NCBI GenBank assembly: GCA_937900045.1
Contig: CALCEB010000016.1
Coordinates: 1 to 44,511 of the forward strand
DNA from: an uncultured Acidobacteriota bacterium
GTDB lineage: Bacteria > Acidobacteriota > Terriglobia > UBA7540
Direction of reading: 5' to 3'
DNA: 44,511 bases
Shown: positions 8,204 through 17,395 of the stretch, in pieces
Layout of the letters: the number at the start of each line of letters is the position of its first letter
How positions within the stretch are numbered: the stretch's first letter is position 1
Program-made: the position numbers and the translations under genes
Notes under the pieces: model-generated
Seen by the model: only the letters and a program-made list of their open reading frames with translations
Told to the model about the DNA's origin: nothing
The model's database searches: none

Positions 8204-10354
8204 ATGAAGTGGAGCCGTCGCTGGTTTTTAGGACTACTGGGCGGCATGCCAATATTTTTGCCAGCCCAGAGAGCCCGGAGCGAGGAGAATCGCTGCATCG
8301 AGCAGACTCTCCTTTTGCCGGGCTGGCCCCACGGTCGTCCAGGTCCAGGCGGCAAAATCGTGGAAGCCCGCACCGCTGAAGGAATTGGGCATTCGGCGGA
8401 TTTCTACCGTGCCCCACAACTATCCCTCATGGTGGGATTCATTAAGGATCCAGAGCATCGCAACTACGCTCTAGAGCAGTGGGCGCAAAGCATTGGAAGT
8501 GAGTTTGACGCCCGAAAGCTTGCCGGCCAAGCCAAAGCCGCAGGCATGGTGGAGATCATCTGGTATGACAAATGGATTGACGGTCTCGTCTTCCACAAGA
8601 CTCGGACGACCTCCTTTAGGACGTCAAGAGATTTTCTGGCTGACCTCGCCCCTGAATGCAAGCGGGCAGGACTAAGGTTGATCCTCTACTTCAATACTTT
8701 CTACGACGGAAACCCGGAATTTTCACGATGGGCGTGCAAGGATCAAAGGGGCGAACCCCTTGTATTCTCGCCGTTCTGGCCGGCCAATTTGCAGAGTATT
8801 TATTCTCCGTTCCGTGAGAAGGCACTGGAGCAGATCCACGAACTCTTTGTTGACTACGGAGCTGACGGCCTGTGGCTTGACGTTCCCAACTACCCGACCA
8901 TTTCCTACGACCCGTGGACCCAAGCGGCCTTTCGGAAGCAATACGGTAAGTCTATGGAGGAGGCGTCTGCTGCGGAAAGGCGAATGTTTGCCGTCGATTC
9001 CATTGTCCACTGGACGCAGGAGGTCGCCGCCACCGTGAGAAGGCTTCAACCCTCTGCAGTCGTCACCTACAACGGTGCTTACGATCCATTAGGTTCAGGA
9101 CCGAGGCTGGCCATCGGAATGGCAGGCGCAGTCGATTATTTTAGCCAGGAAATGCACACCGATGATTTGCAACAAGAACGAGTTCCTGTCCTTTCACAGT
9201 TTGAAAAGCCTGCGGAAGCCGGCTATCTCGTTTCCGATGATTGGTTCACTCCTTTGGGAACCGGCCCTGTAAAAACTGCGAAGAGCGAAGACCAGATTGA
9301 TCGCGTGGCGGCTACGGTACTGGGTGGGGCAGTCAATCTTTATTGTGCCGTAACTTTGGATCACAACGGCGCGACTGACAAAGGGACGATGGAATTGCTG
9401 GAGGAAGTCGGGGCATGGTTGCGGGAGCGGCGAGAATACATCAAGGATTCGATGGCTTTTTACGATGTTGGGATTGTACTCGGGACGGCCGATGCGGGCG
9501 ACTTAAGCTGGCCCGGTGGATCTGAAAGGTATGATCAGGAAGTCACCAGGCTTGAAAGCAGTTTTCGCGCCGCTGGCTACTCACCCTGCCGACTTTTGAA
9601 CTGTGCACACCAACAGACGTGGATGGAAATTCCCTCTGGCGTGCGGGCCCTGATTCTTCCCGACCGGGTAAGTTTGACCAACGAGGACCGGTTGAAAGTT
9701 CTCAACTTTTGGGACCGGGGAGGAAATATTCTGGCTTTTGGACGGGGAGCATGTTTGGGGAGAAGCGAAGAATCCCCTAGGGTTGCTGACCTGTTTGGGG
9801 TTGTCAGTGCAGGATACCTTGAGCCTGCGGAAAACAGAGGCTTCGACTTCCAGTGGAGGGGGAAATCCGTTCCAGTTAAGCCGCCGGTCATCTTCACCCG
9901 CCCCAGGTCAGCTCAAGTTCTACTGTGGGCGAAAGCGGCCGTCGAGGGTTCTTTTCCTCTGCTTCTCAGCAATCGAAGCGGGTCCAGAGCGGCGTTCCTT
10001 TACTGTGGAATCGAGTCTGGGCTGTTTGAAATTGCTGGTGTCCTTGAATACTTGTGGAAACAGGTTGTTGGCGAACCCCTGTGGAGAACTGACGGACCAC
10101 GACGCTACCGGGTATCGATTCGGCGGCTACAGAAGCGCTATGCCGTACAGGTTACTGATGATCTTTCCTGGCGTGGAGGACCGATGGACCGTTACCGACC
10201 CGCATACAGCCGGCTGCATGTCAATATACGCGAGATCCCATTTCAAAGGGCTACAACAGTTCCGGACGATCGGGCTCTTAAATTATCGGACGATGGAATT
10301 TGGAGGAGTTTCCAGATCTATCCGAATCCCAATCTCACAATTCTGTTGGAATAG
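8204..10354 (+). CDS. Tat-exported glycoside hydrolase-like protein (GH29/alpha-L-fucosidase-like)
   Basis: From ATG 8204 the protein is 716 residues. It opens with MKWSRRWFLGLLGG, a twin-arginine signal, which together with GGAGG 12 bases upstream decides the start; the frame stays open to 8003. The N-terminal half looks like a TIM barrel of alpha-L-fucosidase type: a W-Y-D-K-W-I-D-G block, a K-R-A-G-L-R-L-I-L-Y-F strand, and G-A-D-G-L-W-L-D226-V-P, where the Asp would be the nucleophile. The C-terminal half (about 390-610) resembles the GATase-like domain of beta-galactosidase-type enzymes (V-R-A-L-I-L-P-D ... G-G-N-I-L-A-F-G). It probably acts on plant or microbial glycans in the envelope or outside the cell. 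The substrate is not certain and the GH29 assignment is moderate. Confidence 0.65.
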   Translation: MKWSRRWFLGLLGGMPIFLPAQRARSEENRCIEQTLLLPGWPHGRPGPGGKIVEARTAEGIGHSADFYRAPQLSLMVGFIKDPEHRNYALEQWAQSIGSEFDARKLAGQAKAAGMVEIIWYDKWIDGLVFHKTRTTSFRTSRDFLADLAPECKRAGLRLILYFNTFYDGNPEFSRWACKDQRGEPLVFSPFWPANLQSIYSPFREKALEQIHELFVDYGADGLWLDVPNYPTISYDPWTQAAFRKQYGKSMEEASAAERRMFAVDSIVHWTQEVAATVRRLQPSAVVTYNGAYDPLGSGPRLAIGMAGAVDYFSQEMHTDDLQQERVPVLSQFEKPAEAGYLVSDDWFTPLGTGPVKTAKSEDQIDRVAATVLGGAVNLYCAVTLDHNGATDKGTMELLEEVGAWLRERREYIKDSMAFYDVGIVLGTADAGDLSWPGGSERYDQEVTRLESSFRAAGYSPCRLLNCAHQQTWMEIPSGVRALILPDRVSLTNEDRLKVLNFWDRGGNILAFGRGACLGRSEESPRVADLFGVVSAGYLEPAENRGFDFQWRGKSVPVKPPVIFTRPRSAQVLLWAKAAVEGSFPLLLSNRSGSRAAFLYCGIESGLFEIAGVLEYLWKQVVGEPLWRTDGPRRYRVSIRRLQKRYAVQVTDDLSWRGGPMDRYRPAYSRLHVNIREIPFQRATTVPDDRALKLSDDGIWRSFQIYPNPNLTILLE

Positions 10355-10511
10355 GTATGGTGCAACTCCGCTGGCAAGAGGCGCAGCCATCAGGAATGAG
10401 ACATTTGTGGAGTGGAAGCAAGGACTTTGGCAAACACTCCTCCGAACAGCAACAAGAGGAAGTCAAGGCCGTTCCTCGTGTGTATTGAATCCGGCCCACG
10501 AAAGGACGACT

Positions 10512-10625
10512 ATGAATCGTCGAAATTTCAGCTCAGCCCTGTTGAAACTTGGTCTAGTCTCCCCGCTCCTATCGAAGACACCTTTTGCGGTCGAGCTGAC
10601 GGCTGCCAGCCATTCGGCATCATAA
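10512..10625 (+). CDS. orphan Tat signal peptide ORF (truncated gene remnant)
   Basis: A 37-codon frame starting MNRRNFSSALLKLGLVSPLL, with AGGA six bases upstream, ending TAA. It has the R-R-x-F pattern and hydrophobic core of a Tat signal, but it stops where the mature domain should begin. It lies 157 bases after the glycosidase-like gene. The most likely explanation is a secreted protein gene whose body was deleted. Whether it is still translated is unknown. Confidence 0.4.
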   Translation: MNRRNFSSALLKLGLVSPLLSKTPFAVELTAASHSAS

Positions 10626-10763
10626 AGAACGAGCCGCAGGGTCGAAAATGCTCGATCACAAATTAGGCCGCACTGAAAACAAAGGAATTAACGTCATGGG
10701 TTCCGCCCTCGCCTGACCGCGAGTGATTTTCATGAGCTTTCGCGGGCCGTAGGCCCTAAATGA

Positions 10764-10786
10764 CAGACCTCAAAGACGGAGGTCTG
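10764..10786. repeat. short palindrome of dispersed-repeat type
   Basis: CAGACCTC (10764-10771) and GAGGTCTG (10779-10786) form a perfect 8-bp stem with a 7-base loop, followed by CGCTAC. Immediately before it, GGGCCGTAGGCCC makes another small palindrome. It has no T-tract, so a terminator is unlikely; it looks like a remnant of an intergenic palindromic element. Confidence 0.45.
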
Positions 10787-10826
10787 CGCTACTTGGTCGC
10801 AGCGCCCGATTGGTCAGGGAGAAACC

Positions 10827-11290
10827 ATGACCGGTACCGAACTTATAACATTGGTCATCGCCGTTTACGGTGCCCTTCTGTCCACATTTCTTGGCGCGAG
10901 GGAATTCATAAGAGGTACTCGCGGGATCGCCGTTCACTGCAGGACCGCGATGGCATTCCCTCCTGGCGGTGGGACATGGCACCTCGTTGTCGTCAAAGCT
11001 GTCAACAAGCGTCCTCGCCCCGTGACTATCACCGAGGCTGGATTGCGGATGAGCAATGGCCTTTTTTCACGCAAGCAATTAGCAACCTCGGTCCGAAGGG
11101 CTTGCCGAAGTACCTAGACTTCGGCCAATCGGTCGAAATCAGCTTTGACCTCCCTGAAATTGAAAAGGCGATGACGGGAAGACCCCCAGAAAGAGTCGTG
11201 CTGACCGCTGCCTTTGTCCGTGACGCGGAAGGTAAGGAATACGCCTCGAGATTACCAAGAATACTGAAGGACAAAGGGCTCGCCAAATGA
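10827..11290 (+). pseudogene. hypothetical membrane-anchored protein gene with a frameshift
   Basis: The first part (from ATG 10827, GGGAGAAACC upstream) reads MTGTELITLVIAVYGALLST, a single membrane helix, then a soluble segment up to R-M-S-N-G-L-F. The continuation lies in the -1 frame, reading F-T-Q-A-I-S-N-L-G-P-K-G-L-P and on to TGA at 11288-11290. The break sits in the six-T run at 11062-11067; one more T would restore a single frame of about 154 residues. This could be a real mutation, a homopolymer assembly error or, less likely, slippage. No family was recognised. A one-helix anchor with a small beta-rich domain is all that can be said. Confidence 0.6.
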
Positions 11291-11444
11291 TCTTAGTGGC
11301 GCAGACGTGGCGGATCTTGTCATCGGGTGGCGACTACGTGGCGTTGTTTGGCAGTAGATGCGGTGGGAGTGCGTTTATTTCTCCTGAAATTTGCATTCTC
11401 GAAAAAAACTCTACGAATGGCGCCGGGTTGGTTCGGTCGCCTGC

Positions 11445-11450
11445 TATAAT
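11445..11450 (+). promoter_or_regulatory. candidate -10 box upstream of dnaB
   Basis: TATAAT occurs 45 bases before the dnaB start, in otherwise GC-rich DNA. No good -35 is visible at 16-18 bases upstream, so the assignment rests on the -10 and its position. Confidence 0.4.
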
Positions 11451-11495
11451 GACCTCTTCCTGGCTCATTGACTTCGAAAAGGCTCAGTTTGCTCC

Positions 11496-12851
11496 ATGCC
11501 CGATAGCGCGGTGTTGGATAAGTCCCTTCCTCACAATCTAGAGGCCGAGCGCGCTCTGCTCGGCTCCATTCTGCTTGATAACAGCGCCCTGAATGTTGCG
11601 GTGGAGGTGCTGAGGCCCGCGGATTTCTTTGCGGAGGCTCATCGCATTACCTTTGAGACCATCCTGAATCTTTCGGAAAAGAGCCGCGCCGCCGAGCTGG
11701 TCACACTTTCGGAGGAGCTAACACGGCAAGGGCTGCTGGAAAAGGCGGGTGGGGTTTCCTATCTTGCGGCGCTAACCGATGGAGTTCCCATCGGTAGCGT
11801 GGCCAGCATCGGCGAATACACGCGGATCGTCAAGGAAAAGGCGCTGATCCGCAATTTGATCAACATCTCCCAGAACATCATTTCGCGCTGCTTGGGCGCG
11901 CCGGACGATGCGGAGACGCTGATTGATCAAGCGCAGAGCCAGATCTTCGAAGTGGCGGAGAAGCACGTCCGCTCCGGCTTCTACCGCGTTCAGGACATTG
12001 TCAAGGACAGCTTCGGAACGCTCGATGTGCTGTTTGACCGGCGCCAGTCCGTGACCGGCGTTGAGACGGGATTCACGGCCCTGGACAACATGACCTCCGG
12101 CCTGCAGCGCGGCGAGTTGATCATCGTCGCGGCCCGGCCCTCGCTCGGCAAGACGGCGTTGGCGCTGAACATTGCGGCGCATGCCGCCATCAATCAGAAG
12201 AAGATCGCCGCCATCTTCTCACTTGAAATGAGCAAGGAATCGCTGCTGATCCGCATGCTCTGCTCCGAAGGCCGCATTGACAGCCACAGATTGCGCACCG
12301 GATTCGCTTCACCCGAAGACTGGCAAAAGATGACCAAGGCGCTCGGCCGGCTTTCCGAGGCAGTGCTGCTGATCGACGATACGCCCGCGCTCAGCATCAT
12401 GCAGATTCGCGCCAAGGCCCGGCGGCTGAAGGCCGAGCGCGGCCTGGACCTGGTGATCGTCGATTACCTGCAGCTCCTCACCGGCTCCGGCCGCTTTGAG
12501 AATCGCACCCAGGAAGTCAGCTACATTTCGCGCGGGCTGAAGAGCATCGCCAAGGAATTGAACGTGCCCGTGGTGGCCCTTTCGCAATTGAGCCGCGCGC
12601 CGGAAGCCGGGAAAGGCCGCGAGCCGCTGCTTTCTGACCTGCGGGATTCGGGATCCATCGAACAGGATGCGGACGTGGTCATCTTCATTCATCGCGCTGC
12701 CAGCGATGGAACGGGCATGGAAGAGCCCGGCGTGGTGACGGAGTTAAACATCGGCAAACAGCGCAATGGCCCCACCGGTCCATTCAAGCTGGTCTTTCTC
12801 AAGCCCTTCACACGGTTTGAAAACTACACGGCGGATGATGGGGAGATTTGA
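11496..12851 (+). CDS. dnaB: replicative DNA helicase DnaB
   Basis: 451 residues, normal length for DnaB. The N-terminal helical domain begins L-P-H-N-L-E-A-E-R-A-L-L-G-S-I-L (residues 11-26), a signature of the family. The RecA-like domain carries Walker A A-R-P-S-L-G-K-T (about 213-220), then F-S-L-E-M-S (H1a region), Walker B L-D-L-V-I-V-D-Y-L-Q-L-L and, near the end, Q-R-N-G-P-T-G. It forms the hexameric 5'-3' helicase at the replication fork, loaded by DnaC- or DciA-type loaders. It is followed after 33 bases by alr on the same strand, so the two are probably co-transcribed. Confidence 0.97.
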   Translation: MPDSAVLDKSLPHNLEAERALLGSILLDNSALNVAVEVLRPADFFAEAHRITFETILNLSEKSRAAELVTLSEELTRQGLLEKAGGVSYLAALTDGVPIGSVASIGEYTRIVKEKALIRNLINISQNIISRCLGAPDDAETLIDQAQSQIFEVAEKHVRSGFYRVQDIVKDSFGTLDVLFDRRQSVTGVETGFTALDNMTSGLQRGELIIVAARPSLGKTALALNIAAHAAINQKKIAAIFSLEMSKESLLIRMLCSEGRIDSHRLRTGFASPEDWQKMTKALGRLSEAVLLIDDTPALSIMQIRAKARRLKAERGLDLVIVDYLQLLTGSGRFENRTQEVSYISRGLKSIAKELNVPVVALSQLSRAPEAGKGREPLLSDLRDSGSIEQDADVVIFIHRAASDGTGMEEPGVVTELNIGKQRNGPTGPFKLVFLKPFTRFENYTADDGEI

Positions 12852-12884
12852 TCCTAGGCGTCGTTCTGCGCCTAAGTTCCCCGG

Positions 12885-14075
12885 TTGCCATCACTGGATC
12901 GAGTGATTTCTCAAACCGCAAAACTGCTTCGGCCGACCTGGGCGGAAATTTCGCTCGCCGCCCTCCGCCGCAACTTTCTCCGCGTGCGCCAACTTGCCGG
13001 CCCGCGCAAAGTGATGGCCGTGATCAAGGCAGACGCCTATGGCCACGGGGCCGTTCCGGTGGCCCGGGCGCTGGCCGCGAGCGGCGTGGACTGGCTCGGC
13101 GTGGCGACGGTGGAGGAAGCCGTGGAGTTGCGCGAGGCCGGGATCCGCCAGCCCGTTCTGCTGCTGGGCGGTCTTTACATGAGCGATCCCGCTGACCTGA
13201 TCGCCTACGATCTGACGCCTGGCGTCTCCTCCACAGCGCGGCTTGACACCTACGCGGACTGCGCGCACCGCGAGGGCCGTCCCATCAATTTCCACTTGAA
13301 GATTGATACGGGACTCGGCCGCCTGGGCCTTCCGCCCGACCGCCTGGAATCCTTCCTTGCGCGCCTGCGCGAGATTTGCGGAGGTACGGGGGGACCGATG
13401 CTGCGGCTGACTGGATTTTTCACTCATCTGGCCTCAGCCGAGGATCTGGTCGCTTCCCAGACCGATGAACAGGATGGGCGTTTCGCTACGGCGCTCGAGC
13501 GGTTGCGGGCGCTCGGCGTGAACCCGGAATGGATTCATGTTTCAAACAGCGCCGCACTGCTGGCGCAAAGCCGTTTTCCCGAAAATTTAGTCCGCATCGG
13601 CGCTTTGCTCTACGGCTACTGCCTGCCTCTTCGCCTCGCCGCTGGAAAAACCGCGCCCCTCTATCCGGAATTTGAGCCCATCCTCAGCTTCAAGTCGCGT
13701 GTGGTCTACCTCAAGGACGTTCCCAGCGGCACGCCGCTGGGTTACGGGGCATCCTATTTCACGCGGCGCGCTTCCCGCATCGCGACGATCCCTGTGGGCT
13801 ATGCCGATGGTTTGAGCCGCGCGCTTTCCAACCGCGGACGGGCCATCGTGCGTGAACAGGGCGCCGGGATTGTGGGCAGTATCAGTATGGACCTGACTCT
13901 GCTGGACGTGACGGACATTCCCGGCGTTGCCGTGGGGGATGAGGTGACCTTAATTGGAAAGTCCGGGCGCGCTTCGATTACTGCGCTTGAAATCGCCCGC
14001 GAACTGGGCACGGTGCCTTACGAGGTGCTGTGTTCGATTGGAAAACGTGTGCCGAGGATTTATGCCGATGAGTGA
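12885..14075 (+). CDS. alr: alanine racemase
   Basis: 396 residues from a TTG start (a GTG at 12903 is an alternative six codons in). This is the PLP enzyme that interconverts L- and D-alanine for peptidoglycan. The PLP lysine is K48 in V-I-K-A-D-A-Y-G-H-G-A. The barrel continues with F-H-L-K-I-D-T-G-L-G-R-L-G, and the second domain has the catalytic tyrosine in L-G-Y-G-A-S-Y and the S-I-S-M-D block. C-terminus R-V-P-R-I-Y is typical. It lies downstream of dnaB in a probable two-gene operon. A 48-base gap separates it from the convergent NIPSNAP gene; a weak 5-bp hairpin (ATCGC...GCGAT, then TTT) just after the stop could help termination. Confidence 0.95.
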   Translation: MPSLDRVISQTAKLLRPTWAEISLAALRRNFLRVRQLAGPRKVMAVIKADAYGHGAVPVARALAASGVDWLGVATVEEAVELREAGIRQPVLLLGGLYMSDPADLIAYDLTPGVSSTARLDTYADCAHREGRPINFHLKIDTGLGRLGLPPDRLESFLARLREICGGTGGPMLRLTGFFTHLASAEDLVASQTDEQDGRFATALERLRALGVNPEWIHVSNSAALLAQSRFPENLVRIGALLYGYCLPLRLAAGKTAPLYPEFEPILSFKSRVVYLKDVPSGTPLGYGASYFTRRASRIATIPVGYADGLSRALSNRGRAIVREQGAGIVGSISMDLTLLDVTDIPGVAVGDEVTLIGKSGRASITALEIARELGTVPYEVLCSIGKRVPRIYADE

Positions 14076-14123
14076 TCGCGCTTGGCGATTTTCCCTTGCT
14101 ACGCGCGCAGATGGCGCGGGGTT

Positions 14124-14933
14124 CTAGATTTGCGAATAGGGCGCCGGGCTCAAGATCGGGTTGGTAATATTTGAGACGATTTCCTCAAACGCGTATCTCT
14201 GAGAAGTGCTGAGCTTTTTCCAGGCCGGAGATGATCCGAAGGCCTTCCACTTCCGGTCCCGGTCGGCCAGATCGTCAAAGGAAAGCATGTAAGTCAGGTT
14301 TGGCATCCGCGTGCCAGCCAACTTGTCGCCGTAGAAAACGGGGTGGAAGCCGGCGCTGAGGAAAATGTCGAATTCTCCGCTGTTAAACATCTCGACCTTC
14401 CTGGTGTGATCCCGGTCGCTGGGGCTTTCATAAGTGCGAAGTTCAAACATGCGGACGCCGTGCGAAGCGGTGGCCGGTGGAACGGTGAGTTTGGGGTGGC
14501 CCTTGAAGGCCAGCATCAGTTCGCTCTCGATCCGGATATACGCCGGTTGAATAGCAGGAGCGTTGAGAAAATCAGAAGCCGCGGCTTGATACGCCGGATC
14601 GGACTCGAGCTGGAACCTGGCTGTGACGAGCGTTTCCACCGATGAAGAAGGCAGCAGGATGTAGATGCTGGGCGCTTCGGGGCCAATGACCATGTTGAAG
14701 ACGCCGACCGGCTTAATGCCAAGGCGATTCAGCGCAGGGATGAGGGCGTTCTGGAAATAACTGTGGGCAAGCTTGGTTTGCGGTCCGCTGCGAATTTCGT
14801 AGCGCCGTAGTTCATAAAACTCGCGGCCTTCTGCTTTCCAATTTGCTGCGGCGCCTTGCAAATAGACCGCTGAAGCATCGGCGGCAAGCGCCGGGGCTAT
14901 GAGCGATGAAGCCAGGAATCTGCGTCGTTTCAT
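14124..14933 (-). CDS. NIPSNAP family protein with Tat signal
   Basis: 269 residues from ATG 14933, chosen because GGGAGAA lies about 6 bases upstream and the sequence then begins MKRRRFLASSLIAPALA, a twin-arginine-type signal; the open frame extends 15 codons further up. The mature protein has two ferredoxin-like NIPSNAP repeats: F-Y-E-L-R-R-Y-E-I-R (about 40) and V-R-M-F-E-L-R-T-Y-E-S (about 160). The family is common in Acidobacteriota and Planctomycetes; its biochemical role is unknown. It is convergent with alr and ends just upstream of nothing obvious, while hisA ends on the same strand 55 bases above its start region. Confidence 0.88.
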   Translation of the reverse strand: MKRRRFLASSLIAPALAADASAVYLQGAAANWKAEGREFYELRRYEIRSGPQTKLAHSYFQNALIPALNRLGIKPVGVFNMVIGPEAPSIYILLPSSSVETLVTARFQLESDPAYQAAASDFLNAPAIQPAYIRIESELMLAFKGHPKLTVPPATASHGVRMFELRTYESPSDRDHTRKVEMFNSGEFDIFLSAGFHPVFYGDKLAGTRMPNLTYMLSFDDLADRDRKWKAFGSSPAWKKLSTSQRYAFEEIVSNITNPILSPAPYSQI

Positions 14934-15032
14934 GAATGGTTCTCCCGTGAAGTGGATTTGATTTTTCGGCTCAGGCACAATGCCTGAAGCCGCGCTGGAA
15001 AACGATTGCGAATTGAATGCGGCTCACGCGCC

Positions 15033-15782
15033 TTACTTCAAAGGAGCCCCGGCGCTCGTAGCGGGGAACAATTCTGGAAACATGTTCCGGTAGATTGCCA
15101 TTCCGAGCGCGGCGTTCATTCCCATTTCTTCCAGGGCGCGAATCTCTTCATCGGTGGTGATGCCGCCCGCGGCGGTTACCGGAAGCGAAGTAGCCGCGCG
15201 GACCTTGCGAAACCAATTGAGGTCGGTGCCCTGGAGTTTTCCCTCCACGTCAATGCAGGTGCAGAGGAATTCAGAGCAGTAAGGCTCAAGCTGCCGGAGG
15301 GCGTCCGCGGACCGCAAGGGAAGGACGCGCTTCCAGCCTTCAATGGCCACACAATCATTCAGGCAATCGACGGCGATCATCAAGTGCTCGCGTGGGATTG
15401 CCCCGGCAAGGCTCTTGAGAAAATCATGATTCACTCCACCATCGGAAAAGGCGGTGCTGCCTACGATCACCTTCAATGCGCCATTAGAAAGAGCTTCGCT
15501 CGCGTGGTCCACGCTACGGATCCCGCCGCCCACGCGGCAAGGTTTTTGCTGGCACAGACCGCGGACGAGCTGGGATTGTGCGGGCCGGCCCAGGGCGGCA
15601 TCCAGATCGATGACTTGAACCTCCGGAAAGGCGGCAAACTTTTCAAGAACTTTATAAGGGTCGGGTAACTCCAGGGCTTTGGCGCTCTCGCGCCCCTGGA
15701 TAAGTTGCACCACTTTGTTGCCCATCAGATCGATGCAAGGAATGATCATCGTCGTACTGGCGGAAGTTGCTACCTGCGCCAT
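15033..15782 (-). CDS. hisA: HisA-like phosphoribosylformimino-AICAR-phosphate isomerase
   Basis: The fourth histidine step: an Amadori isomerisation of ProFAR to PRFAR by a (beta/alpha)8 barrel. The start M-I-I-P-C-I-D-L-M-G-N-K-V-V-Q-L has the catalytic Asp of strand 1; V-G-G-G-I-R and A-V-D (second Asp, strand 5) and A-A-G-G-I carry the phosphate-binding loops. The sequence is rather divergent from typical HisA. The upstream ATG (15782) adds 11 residues that do not align with the family; ATG 15749 is the better match but neither has a clear ribosome binding site. It is the last gene of the operon, 47 bases after hisF. Confidence 0.88.
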   Translation of the reverse strand: MAQVATSASTTMIIPCIDLMGNKVVQLIQGRESAKALELPDPYKVLEKFAAFPEVQVIDLDAALGRPAQSQLVRGLCQQKPCRVGGGIRSVDHASEALSNGALKVIVGSTAFSDGGVNHDFLKSLAGAIPREHLMIAVDCLNDCVAIEGWKRVLPLRSADALRQLEPYCSEFLCTCIDVEGKLQGTDLNWFRKVRAATSLPVTAAGGITTDEEIRALEEMGMNAALGMAIYRNMFPELFPATSAGAPLK

Positions 15783-15829
15783 TCTCTCAGGCGGATTTGA
15801 CGCGCCAAACGGCGCACCCGGTACACGGC

Positions 15830-16636
15830 TCAGATCACCCTCACGGGGATTCCCTCCTGGCGCAGGTAAGACTTAAGATCAGGAAGCGAGTATTGGCCGA
15901 AATGGAAAATGGAAGCGGCGAGTGCGGCATCAGCATGACCCTTCAAAAAGACCTCCGCGAAATGCCTTGGTTCGCCGGCTCCTCCCGAGGCAATCACCGG
16001 AATCCGCACTCTTCCAGCCACGGCCGCAGTCAACTCGCAGTCAAATCCGGTCTGCACTCCATCCGTATCCATCGAGGTCAGCAAAATTTCTCCCGCGCCC
16101 AGCGACTCCACCCGCTCTGCCCACTCGCAGGCATCGAGAGCCGTCTCCCGGCTGCCGCCATGTGTGGTCACCGTCCAGGCCGCTTTCGGTGAGGGATGCG
16201 TAGACTCCTCATTGCTGGCGCGTGAGTCCACGCGCTTGCGGCGCGCATCAATGGCCACGACCACGGCCTGGCTTCCGAAGCGTGATGCAATCTCCTCGAT
16301 CAGGGCCGGCGACTCTACGGCGGAGGTGTTCACGGAGATTTTGTCAGCGCCGGAAGAGAGCAGGCGCCGCGCATCATCCAAAGTGCGGATTCCTCCCCCG
16401 ACGGTCAAAGGAATAAACAACCGGCTGGCCACCTGATTCACCGTTTCCATCAAGGTGGCGCGGCCTTCGCGCGATGCAGAAATGTCCAAAAGGACCAGCT
16501 CGTCCGCACCCTGGCGATTGTAAGCGTCGGCTAACTCCGAGGGATCGCCTGCATCACGGAGTTCCAGGAAGCGAACGCCTTTCACCACGCGGCCATCCTT
16601 GCAATCAAGACACGGAATGATTCGTTTTGCTAACAC
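15830..16636 (-). CDS. hisF: imidazole glycerol phosphate synthase, cyclase subunit
   Basis: 268 residues. HisF uses ammonia from HisH to convert PRFAR to IGP and AICAR. Catalytic aspartates are visible in R-I-I-P-C-L-D-C-K-D-G-R-V-V-K-G (strand 1) and V-V-V-A-I-D-A-R (strand 5). Phosphate loops appear as V-G-G-G-I-R-T and I-A-S-G-G-A-G. A 15-20 residue insertion rich in Ser/Glu/His follows strand 5, before W-T-V-T-T-H-G-G, making it slightly longer than the usual ~255. It is separated from hisH by 165 bases, unusual in this tightly packed operon; that gap shows no gene, only a possible weak internal promoter on the minus strand. Confidence 0.95.
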   Translation of the reverse strand: MLAKRIIPCLDCKDGRVVKGVRFLELRDAGDPSELADAYNRQGADELVLLDISASREGRATLMETVNQVASRLFIPLTVGGGIRTLDDARRLLSSGADKISVNTSAVESPALIEEIASRFGSQAVVVAIDARRKRVDSRASNEESTHPSPKAAWTVTTHGGSRETALDACEWAERVESLGAGEILLTSMDTDGVQTGFDCELTAAVAGRVRIPVIASGGAGEPRHFAEVFLKGHADAALAASIFHFGQYSLPDLKSYLRQEGIPVRVI

Positions 16637-16801
16637 GCTTTAGTTTGCACCCTTGCCGGCTGCACCCTGCCACTATTCCGAAATAGCGCTGCATCACAGA
16701 AAGCCCATATCATATCTTGTAAGGCCCGGTTTTACGCAAGGACCAGCTAATTTTCTGTGTCACTCGCCTGGAACGTCAAAGGCGTCTTGTGTCATGGCCT
16801 T

Positions 16802-17395
16802 TCACAAACTTAGGAAATTCTGCAAAACCTGGACACCGACATCTCCGGATTTTTCGGGGTGGAACTGAACAGCCCACAAGGCGCTCTTCTCAACCACCGA
16901 GGTAAACTTCTGCCCGTATTCGGTGACGGCAACACTTCCATCCATCACCGGGGCCACATAAGAGTGACAGAAGTAGGCGTAGCTCCCGGTTGGAATCCCC
17001 GCGAGAATCCTGGATTCCCGGCAAATCTCAATTTGATTCCATCCCACTTGCGGGACCTTGAAAACATTTTCAAACCGGCGGACCCGTCCGCAGAATATCT
17101 TTAAGCCAGGAACATCCGGAGCTTCGTCGCTGCCTTCGTAAAGCACCTGAAGTCCAAGGCAAATGCCTAGAAACGGTCTTCCCGCGCGCAACCAACGGCG
17201 CAAAGGTTCGAGGAGGCGCCGGTCATGAAGTGACTTCATCATGGTCCCGAAATGACCCTGGCCGGGAAAGATCAGCTTGGTGGCGGCTTCAACCGACTCC
17301 GGAGAATCGGCAGGCTCAGCAGAATAACCCAGGTACTTCACCGCTTTCCGGACGGAGCCGGTGTTGCCCGCGCCATAGTCAAGGATGGCGATCAT
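16802..17395 (-). CDS. hisH: imidazole glycerol phosphate synthase, glutaminase subunit
   Basis: 197 residues from ATG 17395, whose ATGA overlaps the hisB stop; the open frame upstream is a shadow of hisB. Class I glutamine amidotransferase: nucleophile Cys in F-L-G-I-C-L-G-L-Q, oxyanion region P-G-Q-G-H-F-G, and the His-Glu pair in Q-F-H-P-E-K-S. It supplies ammonia to HisF. Confidence 0.95.
   Translation of the reverse strand: MIAILDYGAGNTGSVRKAVKYLGYSAEPADSPESVEAATKLIFPGQGHFGTMMKSLHDRRLLEPLRRWLRAGRPFLGICLGLQVLYEGSDEAPDVPGLKIFCGRVRRFENVFKVPQVGWNQIEICRESRILAGIPTGSYAYFCHSYVAPVMDGSVAVTEYGQKFTSVVEKSALWAVQFHPEKSGDVGVQVLQNFLSL

Noticed and set aside
11287..11541. 84-codon open frame ahead of dnaB
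   Set aside because: It overlaps the dnaB start and the -10 box, has no ribosome binding site and no family resemblance.
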